Source: Anadara kagoshimensis (Eukaryota > Mollusca > Bivalvia > Arcoida > Arcidae). From it: a DNA stretch of 64,000 bases. The notes under the pieces were generated by a model. It saw only the letters and a list, made by a program, of their open reading frames with translations. It was not told where the DNA came from and did no database searches. Position 1 is the first letter of the stretch. Each line of letters starts with the position of its first letter. This document shows, piece by piece, positions 47,956 to 58,555 of this stretch. The DNA is taken from NCBI GenBank assembly GCA_021292105.1, contig JACFYK010000024.1:186001-250000 (forward strand), in the 5' to 3' direction. Position numbers and translations under genes: made by a program.

Positions 47956-48044
47956 GGGAGAGAACTGAAGATTTAGAAACCTGGAAGAAACTAAAAGAAA
48001 ATACTTGTGATTATCTTGATATTGACCCTGAATCTCTGTTGTAA
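47956..48044 (+). CDS. Possible 3'-terminal exon, strand uncertain
   Basis: The plus strand has 'cagctgcttcag' as a possible acceptor, then 28 codons to TAA (48042-48044) that read as a highly charged C-terminus (RTEDLETWKKLKENTCDYLD). AATAAA follows near 48383. The minus strand of the same place also has an excellent acceptor ('ttttagtttcttccag') ending before 47980 and an open frame, so the strand is not settled. No family recognised. Confidence 0.25.
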
Positions 48045-49716
48045 AAAATTAGTTGAAGAAGAGTAAAATTGAGAATGCCTATTTTAGACTTGAGTAAACA
48101 ATATTTCATTTTTGTTGAGTCATTTTTTGGAATCAGAGTCTCCCTATAGTAGACTACCGAGGATGTACAAGTTAACTGACAAGACTTACTCACATTATCC
48201 GCTAGAGTAAGTAGGACGGCACATGCTGTCCAGGAAATTTCTAATGATATATGACATACCAAAGTGGAACAACTTTGACACCTCTAACAATGTCTCATGT
48301 GATACAGGGAGTCAAGTGTCTAAGAGTGAGTAATGGTGATAGTAATAGTAATAGTAATTCTGGAGAATTGAAGTTCGTTAATAAAAAACAAACCACAAGG
48401 ATCAATATTCTTGCAAACATATTACATTATTAAATTTTAATTTTTACTGAGAAAGCGTAAAATAATGAAATCAAGCCATATAGTATTGAGCATTTAGACT
48501 GTGAAAAATAATTTTTCTGTAACAGGAGGGAGGAAACATAAAAAAAACCACTTCCTTACCAAGTGCGCCGGATGAGGATCGAACCCGGCCCTCCCGGGTG
48601 AAAAGCAAGCGTTCTACCACAAGGCTAAAAGATCCGGACCAGAAAGTCTGGCAGTAAATCACTCTATTATATCTACTACATGTATATACAACACAACAAT
48701 ACCACGACTAGCTCATTACCGCTACATTTTAAACATTTTACATATAATTTAATGGATGGAGGCACAAAGGGAAGTGCCATCAAACTTTCATAGATATCAT
48801 TTTCTGACCTCCTGGGAGTGGGACCAGGGAGTCATGTCAGACTGAAGAACTCTGCCACAAGTCCCAGTGCATTCCTCTCAACAACATCTCACAATGTAAT
48901 CTCTCAAATGCACTGGACCCCATGCCAACTATTGACAACACATGCATCCCATTCTAACCATTCTTGACTTTGCATAACTTGCACAGTTAAACAGTATGCT
49001 ATACCACATCAGCTAAACTCCTCTATCAAAATGGACTTTACCCGTCTCACATACATCAATGTGCTGTCTCAAATATCAAATGTTTTCATTTCTCAGGGCA
49101 CAAACCACGGTCACTCGTTTCTGATATTAAGAAAAAATAGAAACAAGTGCATGTGGGTTCATGTGTTCGTGTTAGTCTAGGGCAAGATTGCATGCCATAT
49201 CAATTTATGTAAACCGCAAAATATTTTAAATTTGAATGTACCTGAACAGTGACAATTTCTACCTGCAGATAGATGTCTCAAAGCTACCCCCTAAGAAATA
49301 TACCAAAGTGCCTTCTGAGAGTGATACTCTACTAAAACGTTCTTGAAATCGGAAGTTGCAAGTGTACAATGTGGGCGTGGTGTTTGCGATCACGTGGTAA
49401 TTTAAAGCTCTTTTCATTGGAAGATGTTCCAGTATTTACAAAATAAACCTGAAAGTTGAACGGCGGGAATTTTAAAACCTACAACAATATCAATTTTGAG
49501 TATCGCCTTGGTAGTCTGTTCATGTCGAATAAAATTTAAAAAAAAAAAAAAAAACTATTCCTGTTTATTTATTTGGATTTTATTCTGATTGTTTGTATAG
49601 TGTTTTACATCTCAGTCACTTTAATTTTTCACTTCATTATACACATTTAAGTTGTAAAAGTATCACATACACTTATTTTTGGGGTTTTTTTAAATTATAA
49701 ATTACAAATTGAATTA
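48045..49716. other. Mostly non-coding stretch
   Basis: It contains the tRNA-like element at 48562-48636 and a poly(A) run near 49534-49552. The 49340-49480 segment has a 'gatcacgtgg' E-box, a reversed CCAAT ('ttcattggaag') and 'ggcgggaa', reminiscent of a promoter. On the minus strand a CAG/GTAGAA donor lies near 49268. This is suggestive only. Confidence 0.35.
48562..48636 (-). pseudogene. tRNA-Glu-like pseudogene or SINE head
   Basis: On the minus strand a 72 nt tRNA-sized stretch has an A-box-like 'tagccttgtggtagaac', a TTC anticodon within 'gcttttcaccc' (as in tRNA-Glu) and a perfect B-box 'ggttcgatcc'. Six acceptor-stem pairs form, but the anticodon and T stems are poorly paired. It is therefore more likely a SINE head or pseudogene than a working tRNA. 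Confidence 0.5.
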
Positions 49717-49872
49717 TAAGAAATGTAGTTAAATTTTCTTTTTTTATGGAAGTATGGAAGAATTGGACATTGCACACGTAATATAATTCGCTACGCGAAA
49801 TATTCAGTGTGCAAAATGTTCAATTCTTTCATACTTCCATAACAAAAAGAAATTTAACTTCATTTCTATAAT
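49717..49872. mobile_element. Foldback MITE
   Basis: The left arm 'gaaatgtagttaaattttct' through 'atggaagtatggaagaattg' is inverted at the right ('caattctttcatacttccat' through 'aaatttaacttcatttc'). The stem is about 60 bp and the loop is short and CG-containing ('cgctacgcg'). No coding. Confidence 0.75.
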
Positions 49873-50814
49873 AATATATAGATAATAGAGGTTGTCAGTT
49901 CAGGAAAGGTGGAAAACCAAAACAAGTGCTCGGAGAAACCACCCACCTTCGACAAGTGAATTGACACTCTTAGTATAACAATATGTATTTTCATAAATTA
50001 ATAAATAAATGAATTATATTTACAAACAAATGATATTCTGCAACAAGAACAAGCTCTTATATAGACCAGACTCTCATTACATTGATTACAAAGAAATATT
50101 ATACATGTGAATTTTCCAATAAATACATACTTATAAAATACATACTTATTAAATTTCTGTGAAGATATAATTATTTTAAAATAAAACGTTAAGTTGTAGA
50201 TGGGTGCTGAATCTATAATGATATATTGTGTTTCTGATATTAATTATCAGAAAAAAACGTTTATTTTTCAATATAAAGTTTTGAACAGCAAATTAAAAAC
50301 ATTTTCACATTGTTTACAATTTAAATTTAAGTTTCCATACAATAATTTATGTCAACATAAAAAGACAGCGAGAGACGTGCATAAGGTATTTGGACACTTT
50401 TTAAAATCCTTTTTGTTTCATAAAAAACTACATATTTCCAAAAAAAATTATCAAAAAAAATTTTGGGTCAATTTCCATGAATTTTTCATTGTTCAATTTA
50501 CCTTCGAAGCTTGTGTGTGGGTGCGCTCGGCTTTGAAAATTGAAAATCTGGTACCGTGCACAACTTTAAAATTGAGAGCACGGAGTCTGTTGTATTTGGA
50601 TTAAACAATAAAAAAACATACATATATACTTTGGAACTAACAAGTTAAGTTAGACACGTGAACTTCCGACAGGCTGGAAGTTAGGTCGGGTGCTTCGGAA
50701 GGGTAAGCATTCCCTTTTTAGCTACATCCGCAACGTGTGTAATCAAAATTGTGTGAAAGGACATATCCAGGTCAATCCTAGATACAGAGACATCAAACTT
50801 AATATTGTGTGATA
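49873..50814. other. AT-rich stretch with no supported feature
   Basis: A 134-codon open frame at 50200-50604 is low in complexity (rich in F, K, N), with no domain and no homology I can recognise. I treat it as chance. Confidence 0.4.
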
Positions 50815-51094
50815 AGCTTAGGGCTTGCTATATCCTTGGGTTAACAATTTATTTGCAAACAGTCCTCTTCGTTGAACAGAGTCCCCGTAGTGGGAACAAG
50901 CTCTGTCATAGCGTATTAATATGGAAACCATAAGCAGGAGAAGCAGGTATATTGGTGCATAAAAAAGGAAAGTTGACAATAGAAAAATGGAAGTCATCAC
51001 GTTTGTCATAAAGTTTCAAATGTAGCCTTTCGATGGCGTCATAACTGAGGCATAAGTCTAAATAAGTATGAAGCAGTCGTGTCTTTTATTTCAA

Positions 51095-51515
51095 GCTCAC
51101 TAATATAGATGACATTTACATAGTCTCCAAATTTAGGATTGTTAAGAGACAGAACGTCATCTAAAGCTCACTAATATAGATGACATTCTTATAGTCTCCA
51201 AATTTAGGATTGTTAAGAGACAGAACGTCATCTAAAGCTCACTAATATAGATGACATTCTTATAGTCTCCAAATTTAGGATTGTTAAGAGACAGAACGTC
51301 ATCTAAAGCTCACTAATAAAGATGGCATTCTTATAGTCTCCAAATTTAGGATTGTTAAGAGACAGAACGTCATCTAAAGCTCACTAATAAAGATGGCATT
51401 CTTATAGTCTCCAAATTTAGGATTGTTAAGAGACAGAACGTCATCTAAAGCTCACTAATAAAGATGGCATTCTTATAGTCTCCAAATTTAGGATTGTTAA
51501 GAGATAGAACGTCAT
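51095..51515 (-). repeat. 71 bp array derived from RT coding sequence, 6 copies
   Basis: Units start at 51095, 51166, 51237, 51308, 51379 and 51450, each exactly 71 bp. On the minus strand the unit encodes DDVLSLNNPKFGDY and the following residues up to SEL. 71 is not a multiple of three, so the array destroys the frame. Units 1-3 have 'aatatagatgac' and units 4-6 'aataaagatggc', giving the array a direction. Confidence 0.95.
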
Positions 51516-51705
51516 CTATATATCTGTATGTGAAGTTGTCTCCGTCATCTATATATCTGTATGTGAAGTTGTCTCCGTCATCTATATATCTGTATGTGAA
51601 GTTGTCTCCGTCATCTATATATCTGTATGTGAAGTTGTCTCCGTCATATATATCTGTATGTGAAGTTGTCTCCGTCATCTATATATCGTATGTGAAGTTG
51701 AATGA
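51511..51705 (-). repeat. 33 bp array of the RT catalytic motif, 6 copies
   Basis: Units start at 51511, 51544, 51577, 51610, 51643 and 51674. Four complete units are 33 bp (11 codons), one is 31 bp, and the last is partial. On the minus strand each full unit encodes NFTYRYIDDGD, containing the RT active-site box. The 2 bp deletion in the fifth unit breaks the frame upstream of four intact repeats. Confidence 0.95.
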
Positions 51706-52145
51706 TTTGGCGCTCCAATTCTTCTCTCCAGATTTAACAAGGTTTTACATAAATTCAGCTTGAATAAGAATAAAGAATCAAGCAGAGGTGCACAGTTTAT
51801 ACCCATTGGTATACCAATTGTTTGCTGGGAAATTATATTATCAAACACAACAAATATGTTATCTATAAAAAAACTCCAACATTTTGTTGATGGTATCTAC
51901 AGTATATTTTTGTTTGGAATCCGTATGATGCTTGACAATATAACCAGAGTCCCTGTTCAGCACTAGATATTTGTATCTTTGTAAAAGAATGACAAGTGGG
52001 TAATTTAAAACGAGGGCTAGTGGTGTAGAGTGTAGAAAAATCAAATGTCTTTATACCTTTTACACGAGATATAAGAATCCACATCTGAGTAAGATTGAAG
52101 ACCATCTTTGACGACTGTCAAAATTTGTGTTAAGAGTTATCGATA

Positions 52146-52374
52146 GCCCCGGTTTTACAATCATTCCTTAGCTAAGATTTCCAATCTTTATAATTTTGTT
52201 AAGTTTCAAGATAATTAAGAATTTAAGATGTCATTTTAAGGTCACTTCTAAATTAAAACATTTGCGTTAAGTTGTGACAAAAATATCCATCAGTAGTTCC
52301 AAAAAAAGAGATTGCCAAAATTTGCTAAATAGTTAAGGGAAATCTTAGATAAGGAATGATTGTGAAACCGGGAC
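52146..52374. mobile_element. CCCCGG-ended MITE, best copy
   Basis: The left end 'ccccggttttacaatcattc' and the right end 'gaatgattgtgaaaccggg' are inverted repeats that extend through 'cttagctaagatttcc'/'ggaaatcttagataag' (about 36 bp). The element is 229 bp with an AT-rich interior. Related copies are at 5919-6150 and, as a right half only, at about 54745-54833. Confidence 0.8.
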
Positions 52375-52633
52375 CAGTTCGACTGTATACTCATTGAATA
52401 TATTTTATGCTGTTGATTAAATCGGGACGGATTCACTAAATCCTTCCATGGTGAACACCATTTAACCATTATTATAAAAGAAATAATTTTAATTGCTAAC
52501 AAACAAACAAATACATGTATACTGTTCTAATAGAGGCGCGGGATGTGTGTCTTATGTACTTTACAGGGAGGCATTTAATTAAACACACGTAGTACAATAG
52601 GATAATACTGACACCTAAATCTATTGTTATATA

Positions 52634-53605
52634 TGGAATTCGAAAGTCACATTAATTAGTTAAACTCAATTTATCTCAGTTAAATTAAGTTTTACTCAGT
52701 TAAACTTAATTTAACTCAGTTAATGCCAATTAATTTGCATTAACTGCAGTTAATGCGAATTACAGAATATCTTAGTTTAACTGAGAAAATGCAAATTAAT
52801 TCGACTTAACTGGAGAAAAACTTAATTTAACTCAGATAAATCAAATTTATCTGCTTTTAATATGACTTGACTAAAGAATAATTGCCATGAACTGACTATT
52901 AACTCGTATGAACTCAGCAAGCGTTTTGATTGGTTTGTATCTCATGAAACTTAGTTCAATTGACTTAGTAAGAGATAAAATCTTGGAAGAACTTTGATGG
53001 TAAACAAGTGTGTCTTGTATCATGTTTATTAAAATCTAAAACAGAATGCTTAAAAATGCTTAACTATTCATCACTGAATAATTTACATATTCGCTTAACT
53101 ATTCATCACTGAATAATTTACATATTCGGTTGATTATTAAAAAAATAATATAAAAGTATCAATTGTTCATATTTTTTGATAAATATATTCAAGCACTAAA
53201 TTCCTTTAAAACAATATACAATTGTCAGCTTAATTTGTTAATGGTGAATACAAATAGACATTTAGAGGATCTCCACATGTGTGTATTTATATAAATTTTT
53301 AATTTTTAATTTCTTGAACATGTAAAGTCACACATGCTTTATTACATCAATATATTATTATCTCGCATGAACTGAACAACTCAACTTATCTGCAGTTAAT
53401 GAAAATTGTCAGTTAATAATAGTTACAACTACCATTAACTGACGCGAAAGTCACAAAAATGAGAATAACCAGGTTTATCTCCAGTTAATAAGAGATAGTC
53501 CAGTTCATGTGAATTATTTGTCAGTTAAATTAAGTTTAACTGAGTTAAACTTAATTTAACTGAGATAAATTGAGTTTAACTAATTAATGTGACTTTCGAA
53601 TTCCA
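52634..53605. mobile_element. Large foldback MITE with TA target duplication
   Basis: Inverted ends of about 85 bp begin 'tggaattcgaaagtcacatt' at 52634 and end with its inverse at 53605. TA flanks both sides, as in Tc1/mariner-type insertions. The arms are built of repeated 'agttaaa'/'tttaact' words, so the whole 972 bp has many alternative pairings. Inside, a 39 bp piece ('gcttaactattcatcactga' and onward) is duplicated at about 53057-53131. No transposase. Confidence 0.85.
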
Positions 53606-53884
53606 TAGTTATATTGTCAATCTATATTATAGTACTATAGCCCTGTTAGATAATGTGGATGACCACAGGACAGTATTGTGTGAAAGAACCAATCAAACTA
53701 AACCGTCGATGCTGACCTTTAGTTTGAATTTTTATTAAAAGAAAAATTTAACACCTTCCCTTTATAATTGATATTGTAAATATCTGGACGTCTAAATACA
53801 TGTATTTTTTTATTTATTTTTTTATATATACAAATACTAAAAATATGTTATATATGTGACAGCTATAATATCAAGATGCCACAT
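53606..53884. other. Short AT-rich gap
   Basis: No feature seen. Confidence 0.4.
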
Positions 53885-54640
53885 CTTGAATCGGGGGACA
53901 TAACCGGGACTCAGGGGACATAGTTATGCTAAATTCATTACAACATCAAAATTGGATATGTTCGTTATAAAGATTGTTAACTGTGCACAAAAATCGTCTG
54001 TACAATATAAAAAATTGTTTGACTCGCTGACGATTTAAAAGAAATCGTTTGCTATATTAGGACCCCTCCACCAAAATTGGAAAAAAAGTTTATAGGATGA
54101 ACAAGAATAGAATTCCTGGGTCCCCCGCCGGTCACCCATAACTCCAACAAAAAGTATCGACCAATGCTGATTTTCGAACTTGACCGAGGTATTAGTGGTA
54201 TAAACATTTGGTATAAATTTCATGTAAATCCGTCAAAATTTGTAGATATGAGAGCGCTTACAAGGTCAATTTTCGGATAAAACGGAGTCATTATTGTGTT
54301 CAAAGTTCCATAACTTCAACAAAAAGTATCGACCTAAATTTCATGTAAATCCGTCAAAATTTGTAGCCATGAGAGCGCTTACAAGGTCAATTTTCGGATA
54401 AAACGGAGTCATTATTGTGTTCAAAGTTCCATAACTTCAACAAAAAGTATCGACCAATGCTGATTTTCGAACTTGACCGAGGTATTAGTGGTATAAACAT
54501 TTGGTATAAATTTCATGTAAATCCGTCAAAATTTGAAGGCATGAGAGCGCTTACAAAAAAGTGTGACGGACGGACGCACGGACACACGGACGTCCGGCAT
54601 TTCTATGTCCCCGCTCCGCGTTGCGGCGGGGGACAAAAAG
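53885..54640. repeat. Dispersed repeat with internal tandem units and GC hairpin end
   Basis: Three partial units share 'caacaaaaagtatcgacc' and 'atttcatgtaaatccgtcaa' (starting near 54147, 54317 and 54438). The right end carries 'cggacggacgcacgg' and a GC hairpin 'gtccccgc'/'gcgggggac' at about 54607-54634. The style resembles abundant bivalve non-coding repeats; the class is not established. Confidence 0.6.
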
Positions 54641-54744
54641 CAAATATTGGTAGTCTTTTTTGGAACAACAAATAAATATTTTGAATAAAAATAATACAAA
54701 TTCTTTAAGCTTTATATGATCTTCAAATTACACCTTATATTTCT

Positions 54745-54833
54745 GAATATCTTGACAAAATTATAGAATTTTTGAAATTTTGCCAGTTTAAGTTAAGGGA
54801 AATCTTAGTTAAGTAATGACTGCGAAAATGTGA
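54745..54833. mobile_element. CCCCGG-family MITE, right-half fragment
   Basis: 'agttaagggaaatcttagtt' at about 54791 and the following 'aagtaatgac' match the right part of the element at 52146-52374. Confidence 0.5.
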
Positions 54834-55364
54834 CCTGTCTTTGGTTGATGTCAGCCAGTCTTGGAACATAACATCTATGGATAGGGTGTTGAGTAACTTG
54901 TATTTCTGTTGTAGATGGAATATTTTCCTGTCGGCGAGAACATATTTTACCCCATATACGACGAGAAGAAAGTTTTCTGCATTTGTCAGTAATTTGTCAT
55001 TCACATAACACAATTGTCAGGAGCAAGCATCAACGTAAATATTTTAAGTAATTTTTAAAAGATTGTTCTTCACGAATAGCACAATTAGGACACAGTTGGG
55101 CGTCTTTTCTGTCCCCATTACTGGACAAGTATTAAAGTACCTCTATATGACAACTTTTTAAAATTTAAAATATTTATGGTAATTTAACATGTTTAATTTG
55201 ATAACAAAAAGTCAAAATTTTCGATTAATTCCATTTAGATCTAATTTATAACTCTTGTTGTTTTAAACATCTTAATAAAAAAAGGAAAACTGTTTCAGAG
55301 CTAAAATAATTTGATACCACTGCAGTAGAGTTATTACTTTGAACAGTAAATATATTCTGCGAAT
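54834..55364. other. Stretch with no recognised feature
   Basis: No gene or repeat supported. Confidence 0.4.
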
Positions 55365-55681
55365 CCAGCAGTGTGGTATGTGGGAGGTCGTGGATTCGAA
55401 ACCCGGCTGGCGTCTGACAAAGACTCGGAAAAATAGGTAGTGACTGTTCTTTCACCAAGCACTCAACATTTCACGGTGAGAAATGAAAGTCACGGGGTCC
55501 TTCAGAAAAGATCGAAAAAACCCATGCCCTGTGTCTCGTAAGGCGTGGTACATTAAAGAACCCTCCATACACATTTTCCCTTTCTTCTATGGAAAAATTG
55601 TCTGCCACTTCATCTATAGCTAGTGACGTCTTGATATAAGTGAAATATTTTTAATGCCTTGGACGTAAAAAAAATCCGGTT

Positions 55682-55732
<51 letters not shown>

Positions 55733-55742
55733 TAATCAATCA
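55365..55742 (+). mobile_element. tRNA-derived SINE with TCAA-repeat tail
   Basis: The most complete copy. The tRNA-like head has a B-box 'gtggattcgaaacccgg' (about 55390). The body shares the 'aataggtagtgactgttctt', 'cacggggtccttcag' and 'taaagaaccctcc' blocks with the copies at 4805 and 8478. It ends in 'gatataagtgaaatattttt' and a (TCAA)n tail at about 55683-55742. Confidence 0.8.
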
Positions 55743-56340
55743 TTCCGTTATTTATATTTGTATTTCGCGCGGTAAGAACTTAAACAGCGACTAAACTGAA
55801 TTTCCCTTTAACCGGTTAACCAAATTCTGCAGAAATATAACATTTCAAATATCACTGAATTTCCACATAATTAACTTACGCACGCCACGGGTATGTACGT
55901 ATGTCCAGCTGCGCTCTGTCAGATATTTAAATGTCTCTGTCGATGCCTTAGTTTGCTCCTCACAACAAGGGAGAAGGTTTGTCACTTCACGGCTTATCAA
56001 TGATCGGTGATTTTGTTCGGTCAATCTGATTTCCTACATCATCCAAAATTTGACCTCGATACGAGTGAAAAAAATCTTGACTGTAAAACATATAACGCAA
56101 TACGCTAATATTTCTTTTCAAACAATGTTTGCTTATTAACCCTTTAAATGAATGTCACAAGACCGGGACACGGATAAAAACGAAAAGAACCTGAAAAATG
56201 CAATTTCAACCTGTGTAAAGACAACAAAAATAAAATGTTTATTGTTGTTATGTATGTTAGATATAATGCATCACATCCATTCAGAAAAAGAAGGAAGAAA
56301 GTAAGAAAAAAGGTAAAACACCTGGCGGAGCTTTGATGGG
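55743..56340. other. Stretch with a SINE-tail fragment
   Basis: 56050-56090 ('ctcgatacgagtgaaa', 'cttgactgtaaaac') resembles a SINE 3' end. Otherwise nothing is recognised. Confidence 0.4.
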
Positions 56341-56345
56341 CTGTA

Positions 56346-56440
56346 GTGATTGGACAAGAGGTACCACGTGACCTCTGGGTTGCTATAGTTATGTTATCAT
56401 TAGTGTCATTGTGGCTTCAGCTTCATTTCAACAGGTGCGT
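56346..56440 (+). promoter_or_regulatory. Possible promoter
   Basis: It contains a reversed CCAAT box ('gtgattggac', about 56346) and a CACGTG E-box with flanking 'gacc' (56365-56374), just upstream of a candidate first exon ending at a consensus donor (56655). Function is inferred from position and motifs only. Confidence 0.3.
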
Positions 56441-56655
56441 GTCTTAATGATTAGTCGGATAAAGTTAGTGACTCGGTTTATTCGTGGGATTATAATGGAT
56501 TTAGCAGTGCAAGTGAGGATTATTCATCTGTTTTGGATTTAGCAGTGCAAGTGACTTGGATTATTCATCTGTTTTGGATTTAGCTGTATCTGACTTGGAT
56601 TATTCTTGTGGTAATACTGGGAAGAATTTAATGATCTATGGTGAAACAGTCCAAG
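56441..56655 (+). other. Possible first exon with start codon and strong donor
   Basis: An AAG/GTAAGTA splice donor stands at 56655/56656. An ATG at 56631 opens a frame of eight codons (MIYGETVQ) that crosses the donor with one base left over. The preceding ~190 bp has three related 'ggatttagcagtgcaagtga' or 'cttggattattcatctg' pieces and stop codons, as in a 5' UTR. No downstream exon is recognisable, so the rest would lie in or beyond the repeat-filled sequence to the right. Confidence 0.35.
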
Positions 56656-58555
56656 GTAAGTATCTTTTTATTTATTTTATTTGGTGTAATATTCGCCTCA
56701 GTTTTTATGCGTGATTATTATAATCGCCAAATATGTTCGACCATATAAAAAAATATTACAGAAACTTACGGATTTAATACACTTTTTTGTTTGTTTTGTT
56801 TTTGTTTGTTTGTTATTTTTTATATCAATAAATGCATTACTTAAAGATATAAAAAACCTCAGTATTATTGTCAAAATCTGAAATATCACGCCTGGCTTAC
56901 GCAATTTAAAAGGTCTCGAAGATATGTTGGACTAAAAATCTTTTGTCTGTTGCTTTGTTAACTTCATTTTCATTTCCCCCTAAAGTCCGATCACATTTTC
57001 AGTGAGGAAGAAACATGTTTTGAATGGGTGGGCTGGCATGATTCAAACTTAGATATCTTGATATAAATTCAATAGATTAGAAATTTCACCTGTCTTTTAA
57101 GAACATATTTTTCATATTTTGATTTTTTTTGCAAACATTCTCAGCTTTTTTAAAGTTTTGCTTTTAATTAATATGACGAAATTTTAATAAACTTTTTCGA
57201 TGAAAGTTTGTTCAGAAATAAATACTTGTTCGTTTGCAATATTTAAAAATAACTTATTTTTCTATCTACATGGCTAATTTTTTTCATATTCACTGTAGTT
57301 TTTGTGTTTTTGAGAGTTAAAACAACAATTAATTGAAAGGTAGCTGTTGCATATTCATATAACTCGTTCAGAACTGGGCTCTGATTGGCTAATACGTATT
57401 CACGCGGTACGGGTTTATACAGGTGTTTCTATTCCTAACCAGTATACGCACGGACTATCCCATTGTTTATGAATGTGTTATATTTGTATATGTTGTATAT
57501 ATCGATCAGATGGTGATCGATGTAGCTGAAAGCACCACAACAATGTGTACATATAAATTAATTGGCATCTTTTTAATCTACTTGAAGTAGCACAACTAAG
57601 TGTAGCATAATAACGTGAAGTATACAAAGTGTAGCAAACATAGGTGCGCCAAAAAGCGGCAGGATTCACAACTCTCTTCTTTAGAAACATAAAGTCTGTA
57701 GTTGTTATAATGATAAAACATTTAGCTTGGACAGTCTTTGCATTTTGGTTGTGACAGTTCTGATTGAAGTTCATTCTTTACTATAATAGATGTCTTAAAA
57801 ATAAACTGATTTTTTTATCATCAAACACAATATAAACACAATATTAACTTCAAAATTAAATTATATAAACAAATTTCAAACATTTCTTAAGAATGATTTC
57901 AGATGTGTGGTTTTTTATAACTAAGTAACATTATCTACAGTACTGTATAGCCACAAATTGAGTGGACATGGAAAATGCAAGAATAAAGTTGAACTTTCCA
58001 ACAAACTCACAAAAAATTGTCGAAACTTGATGCAAACTCTACTGACCTAATTAAAAAAATATTTTTTATTCATCCAAAAGTAAATTTTTTTTGTGCATAG
58101 AGCAATTTTTAAAGTTTTAAATAAAATGACAGATATACGTCTGTCAAAATTATCCCTTCTGTACCTTCTTACTTCAGGACAACTTTAAATGAGATGTCAA
58201 AATTGGAATATTCATGCTGATCACACATGGGAAAAAAACCGAACAACAATTATCTACATGACCCTAAATACTCTGATGTACCTTTGAATGATTGAGGCCA
58301 AATTGGTGTATAAACTTGATCAAATTTCCAAAATTTTCCCAAAATTTCACTATGTATAGGAGAACTGAATAATGACAGTTTTCATTTAAAATATAATTTG
58401 GTAAGGTCAGTGCATTTTAAATGCAATATATTGATAGTTTAATGGAAACATTGTCAATTACTTGTAAAAAATAATAAAACCTGTGTGCACTCAATTTATG
58501 GAAATACGGTAGACGCATATTAATTCAATTACGTGTGCTTATGACATAGTGTGTG
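56656..58555. other. AT-rich stretch with no recognised feature
   Basis: No coding frame supported. 57380-57450 has a 'gattggctaat' CCAAT-like motif and CG-containing sequence, which could be another regulatory patch. It would be the first intron if the exon at 56655 is real. Confidence 0.35.

Larger units (their letters stand above)
50815..52110 (-). pseudogene. Penelope-like reverse transcriptase remnant with internal arrays
   Basis: Read on the minus strand from 52110 down, the frames give KTFDFSTLYTT (about 52020-52050), KYTVDTINKMLEF (about 51880-51920), a GIPMG/NCAPLL motif (about 51790-51810), the catalytic YRYIDD (51511-51705, multiplied), DDVLSLNNPKFGDY (51095-51515, multiplied), and downstream RT segments ending near 50815 with ARACSHYGDSVQRR. 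The order matches the plus-strand copy at 5203-5712 and Penelope-like RT. Many frameshifts make it non-functional. No endonuclease domain or element ends were recognised. Confidence 0.7.

Noticed and set aside
48562-48636. Functional tRNA-Glu gene
   Set aside because: The anticodon and T stems do not pair well, and the surrounding sequence looks like a SINE.
50200-50604. 134-codon open frame
   Set aside because: AT-rich, low-complexity translation with no motif and no splice or promoter support; chance is sufficient.
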